Both the position numbers and the translations under genes were made by a program. The notes beneath the pieces were generated by a model, which made no database searches, had not been told where the DNA came from, and saw nothing but the letters and a program-made list of their open reading frames with translations. A stretch of DNA of 15,829 bases from JBJXFK01 sp046155505 (GTDB lineage Bacteria > Planctomycetota > Phycisphaerae > UBA1845 > Fen-1342), in assembly GCA_046155505.1 (NCBI GenBank), contig JBJXFK010000279.1, positions 1 to 15,829 on the forward strand, given 5' to 3'. Positions within the stretch are counted from its first letter, which is position 1. Each line of letters begins with the position of its first letter. This document shows, in pieces, positions 14,501 to 15,829 of the stretch.

Positions 14501-14832
14501 ACGAAGCAGGCGCTGAGCATGCCCATTTCGCGGCCGGCGTTCATGAGCGTGGGCGAGTTGGGCATGAAGTCGCCACGGGTCATCACGTCGTAGAACTGGG
14601 CTTCCCAGCGCTGGCGTTCGGGTTCGGACGAGCCGTAGCGAAGTTCGACATCGGCCATGGTGCGGGCGACGCGGGCGAAGAGGTCGCGCGGGGTCTCGAC
14701 GCAGTCGCCAGCCTCGTTCTTTTTGAGGTAGCGAGCTTCGAGAACCTTGCGAGCGTTTTCGGTGAGGATCGGCTCGGGGTAGTGGCTGGTCATGTCGGTG
14801 GCGGTGCGCGTGCTGAGAGTAGCCGAGGTCAT
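11578..14832 (-). CDS. nrdJ: vitamin B12-dependent (class II) ribonucleotide reductase
   Basis: A 1084-residue adenosylcobalamin-dependent ribonucleotide reductase, which makes deoxyribonucleotides with or without oxygen. The 10-stranded barrel domain spans about residues 85-640. The thiyl-radical Cys342 and catalytic Glu344 are in NPCGEQPLLPYEACNLGS; Cys109 (MLSACF) and Cys353 form the expected redox pair. PTGTISIIANCSGG (493-505) and CKGVTVYRDGC (627-637) are also typical. A TSCPD-type domain (about 740-850) follows a linker containing EVIREVIKEVIREV. A Gly/His/Ala-rich stretch (870-1040) leads to the zinc ribbon (CPEC, CRKCHSCG and the final Cys). ATG 14832 has GAGGAG seven bases upstream. 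Residues 650-690 are encoded by intergenic-type tandem repeats. Regulation by NrdR is suggested by boxes upstream. It heads an operon with three small genes. Confidence 0.97.
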   Translation of the reverse strand: MTSATLSTRTATDMTSHYPEPILTENARKVLEARYLKKNEAGDCVETPRDLFARVARTMADVELRYGSSEPERQRWEAQFYDVMTRGDFMPNSPTLMNAGREMGMLSACFVLPVRDSINDIFDSIKHTALIQKAGGGTGFAFDELRPTGDYISSSGGTTSGPITFWRAFSEATNAIQQGAFRRGANMGMMYIHHPDILKFLHAKQDLSQFTNYNISVKVTDQWMNEYIADPDSPQVVRNPRTGQAFLIPRDVEIWKYDIRSLIPFNEVEPLTEQRKAYFTTPTVTGSVPAELAGKVYTKRDVWNFIIQNAWQTGEPGVVFIDRINETNPTPHIGRMEATNPCGEQPLLPYEACNLGSINLGNFIRNECTPQASVDWDAMRECVHVSTRFLDNVIDANNYPLEQIDTICKNNRKIGLGVMGFADALYKLNVAYCSDDGVAWGERFMKFINDEAHNYSEYLAKCRGVFPNWYGSHWQTKHNRLMRNACTTTVAPTGTISIIANCSGGIEPMFSLAFFRNVLRGQKQGEKPLVEVNDTFRKVAAARGFLSPELLDRLATEGTLHHIDTVPDDIKSVFVCAHDIAPSWHMQMQAGFQRHNDSSISKTINFPNAATPGEVEQIYRLAYEMKCKGVTVYRDGCRAFQPMALKDSEKKHSEGTEARRHEGTKADGADAAAESKIQNPKSKIDGSDRASVPDAAPAVETVVVVKEVIREVIKEVIREVPVARPRNLEPADLPEIVSGLRIRQMTPFGNMHVKITVEPRAERELEVFAQLGKGGDVATSDLEAICRMISLWLRSGGSIKHVIKQLEGIGSSLQIPTKAGRIMSLGDGLACALKKYMRAKERFGLKPLLLGEIDPAQLDNPNYVAKTDSVAAPGNGGGNGGHGHTSVPSAGSGNGGHGNGGSGHAAPAPAMPAPVDVPLAGSRSGGLQGAPASGPAAPCHSSLTSDSGPTAMDQRIKASTLPPIADEPGRSTAAVANVLQAAAALANGNGNGHHDDDSAIIATETAIALIETHEDEHVDAEWTYAEATTTEIESTTTAAGSSSTRVRQTHDIAQHYKVHCPECDSGLTMEEGCRKCHSCGWAAC
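12781..12808. repeat. GATTTTG heptamer x4 inside nrdJ
   Basis: Four perfect tandem copies of GATTTTG, followed by a degenerate GATTCGG, encode part of the nrdJ linker (ESKIQNPKSKIDG on the minus strand). Heptanucleotide runs of this kind are usually found between genes. Confidence 0.9.
12841..12872. repeat. CGTGCCTT/CGTGCCTC octamer x4 inside nrdJ
   Basis: Four tandem 8-base units (CGTGCCTT, CGTGCCTC, CGTGCCTC, CGTGCCTT) encode EGTEARRHEGTKA on the minus strand. They lie 32 bases from the heptamer run, within the same linker. Confidence 0.9.
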
Positions 14833-14975
14833 CCGTGATCTCCTCGATCGGCGGTAAACATGAAGTATGTATGAAACCGAATCCGGGGCTGCCCTGGTCC
14901 GAAGTGAACTGCTTCAGCGGGTCAACTCACCCCTCCGCGTGGTATCCGGCTGTGAACCGAATATCTTGTGGGGCA
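14833..14975 (-). other. predicted nrdJ leader (about 140 nt)
   Basis: From the predicted transcription start to the ATG, the leader contains a hairpin at its 5' end (TCTTG, loop CCCCA, CAAGA on the minus strand) and further GC-rich pairings. I tried to fit a cobalamin riboswitch and did not find its conserved blocks, so no ligand is proposed. Confidence 0.3.
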
Positions 14976-14981
14976 AGAGAT

Positions 14982-15010
14982 AATATAGCCCAACAAATTG
15001 TGGTCGGCAA
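14982..15010 (-). promoter_or_regulatory. sigma-70-like promoter of nrdJ
   Basis: On the minus strand a -35 box TTGCCG (15010-15005) and a -10 box TATATT (14987-14982) stand 17 bases apart. Transcription would start near 14975. This is the best promoter match in the gap before nrdJ. Confidence 0.55.
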
Positions 15011-15050
15011 ATAGAACTGGAATTTTTCGGAATTTTCGCAAGTGCTTGCA

Positions 15051-15066
15051 CCACAATAGGTTGTGT
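15051..15066 (-). promoter_or_regulatory. candidate NrdR box 1
   Basis: The minus strand reads ACACAACCTATTGTGG, matching 13 of 16 positions of the NrdR consensus ACACWATATATWGTGT. NrdR is the ATP/dATP-sensing repressor of ribonucleotide reductase genes. The box lies about 40 bases upstream of the -35 element of nrdJ. Confidence 0.5.
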
Positions 15067-15082
15067 CGATCGCACAGTTTTG

Positions 15083-15098
15083 ACACAAGTGACACCGC
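15083..15098 (-). promoter_or_regulatory. candidate NrdR box 2 (weak)
   Basis: The minus strand reads GCGGTGTCACTTGTGT, 9 of 16 matches with a perfect right half (TTGTGT). It is separated from box 1 by 16 bases, the usual spacing of paired NrdR boxes. The spacing is the main support. Confidence 0.35.
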
Positions 15099-15266
15099 GT
15101 GCGCCGTCAATCCGACGTCGCCGTTCCGTATATCCTACCATAAACCGAACCTGATGCAAAGAAAAGCGGCTAAGTATTGAGCAGGAAACGGCTGCGTCGG
15201 CGTGTCAATATTGTCAGGAGGTGGAATTCTGGTCAATTTTGCATGCAACATTGAAATTGCCCAAAT

Positions 15267-15803
15267 TCACACGCCGGCGCTTCGGCCTGGTGGCGAAAAT
15301 GGTACGAGGGCATACTCGAGCTCCAGCTCGTCGGCGATCAGAATGCCGTCGTGCCCCGTGAGCGGGAGCGTGGGCTTGCGCACGCGAGCGCGGGTCATGG
15401 CATCGCGGTGAATCGCCACGATGCGCCAACCACGCTTCTGGTAGAACCGCAGGGCGGGCGTATTGTCGTTGCCGGTCGTCAGGAACAGTCGCGAGCAGCC
15501 GGCTACGCGGGCGGCGGCGATGCAGGCATCGAGCAAAGCCGAACCGGCCCCCACGCACCGCTCAGCCGAGGCGAGCGCGATGATCTCGCACACGGTGTTT
15601 GGCAGCATCGGCGTATGCGACAGAGCGGCGACGAGCCGACCGTCGATCTCCGCAACGAGGCCGGGAAGCTTGCAGGTGTCGAATGACTCGTCACGCGAGT
15701 CGATTTCGGGACCGCCGAAGTGCTGGGTGAAGAGCGCGGAAATCCAGTCACGATCGGCATGCATGATCGTGCGGACGGCGATTTGCGAAGTGCGTACCGA
15801 CAT
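15267..15803 (-). CDS. GNAT family N-acetyltransferase
   Basis: A 178-residue acetyl-CoA-dependent acyltransferase of the GNAT fold. The acetyl-CoA loop is RCVGAGSALLDAC (motif A, [RQ]xxGxG/A). Motif B follows with LFLTTGNDNTPALRFYQKRGW. The central strand LVAEIDGRLVAALS comes before, as expected. Length and order are those of the family; the substrate is not predictable. ATG 15803 has no clear ribosome binding site. It is upstream of nrdJ in the same direction, but the 434-base gap with its own promoter argues against one operon. Confidence 0.9.
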   Translation of the reverse strand: MSVRTSQIAVRTIMHADRDWISALFTQHFGGPEIDSRDESFDTCKLPGLVAEIDGRLVAALSHTPMLPNTVCEIIALASAERCVGAGSALLDACIAAARVAGCSRLFLTTGNDNTPALRFYQKRGWRIVAIHRDAMTRARVRKPTLPLTGHDGILIADELELEYALVPFSPPGRSAGV

Positions 15804-15829
15804 GGGAGCAGACTACCACATGCGCTTGA

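Noticed and set aside
12430..14838. An 802-codon plus-strand open frame opposite nrdJ
   Set aside because: It is antisense to a well-supported enzyme. Its Asp/Val/Ala/Gly-rich, low-complexity composition is what GC-rich coding DNA gives on the opposite strand.
14833..14975. A cobalamin riboswitch ahead of the B12-dependent reductase
   Set aside because: The leader is long enough to be structured, but I could not find the B12 box or the other conserved blocks.
1..15829. CRISPR array, tRNA or rRNA genes
   Set aside because: No regularly spaced repeats, T-loop motifs or rRNA-like sequence were seen. The repeats present are dispersed or tandem.

Overview
The window looks like a chromosomal segment of a GC-rich planctomycete-type bacterium, perhaps of the Phycisphaerae. 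This is inferred from a secreted protein that ends in a dockerin-like calcium-binding repeat typical of that phylum, from a B12-dependent (class II) ribonucleotide reductase, and from gaps filled with short dispersed repeats. Apart from two genes near the left end, all convincing genes lie on the minus strand.

Layout, left to right. Bases 1-619 hold the N-terminal part of an aldehyde dehydrogenase, cut by the window edge. A small divergent gene (772-1005) carries a tudor/CarD-like fold. A 656-base gap follows with a strong inverted repeat, a short relic resembling the 3' end of another gene in the window, and a dispersed repeat. Next come a large secreted dockerin-type protein (1662-4040, plus) and a convergent conserved hypothetical gene (4147-4851).

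The middle (4850-9390) is a patchwork. A TlpA-like thioredoxin gene (5435-6523) is flanked by two direct copies of a 177-bp element with 23-bp terminal inverted repeats (REPIN- or MITE-like). Each copy abuts what looks like a gene fragment, one of them resembling a release factor 2 tail. A dinD homologue (7059-7934) and a membrane-anchored J-domain protein (8227-9045) follow. A second repeat family occurs three times, each time just after the stop codon of a minus-strand gene (dinD, the J-protein and the DUF4062-like gene).

The right part holds a DUF4062-like signalling or defence-type protein (9392-10306). An intrinsic terminator (10510-10538) separates it from a likely four-gene operon read leftward: nrdJ (14832-11578), a 74-residue protein, a three-helix membrane protein and a 59-residue proline-rich protein. 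Upstream of nrdJ are a good sigma-70-like promoter and a pair of candidate NrdR boxes, which fits repression of ribonucleotide reductase by the NrdR/dATP system. A GNAT acetyltransferase (15267-15803) closes the window.

The most unusual points are the flanking 177-bp elements with adjoining gene fragments, the stop-codon-associated repeat family, intergenic-type tandem repeats translated in frame inside nrdJ, a perfect 28-bp palindrome inside dinD, and the uncharacterised small genes carried behind nrdJ.
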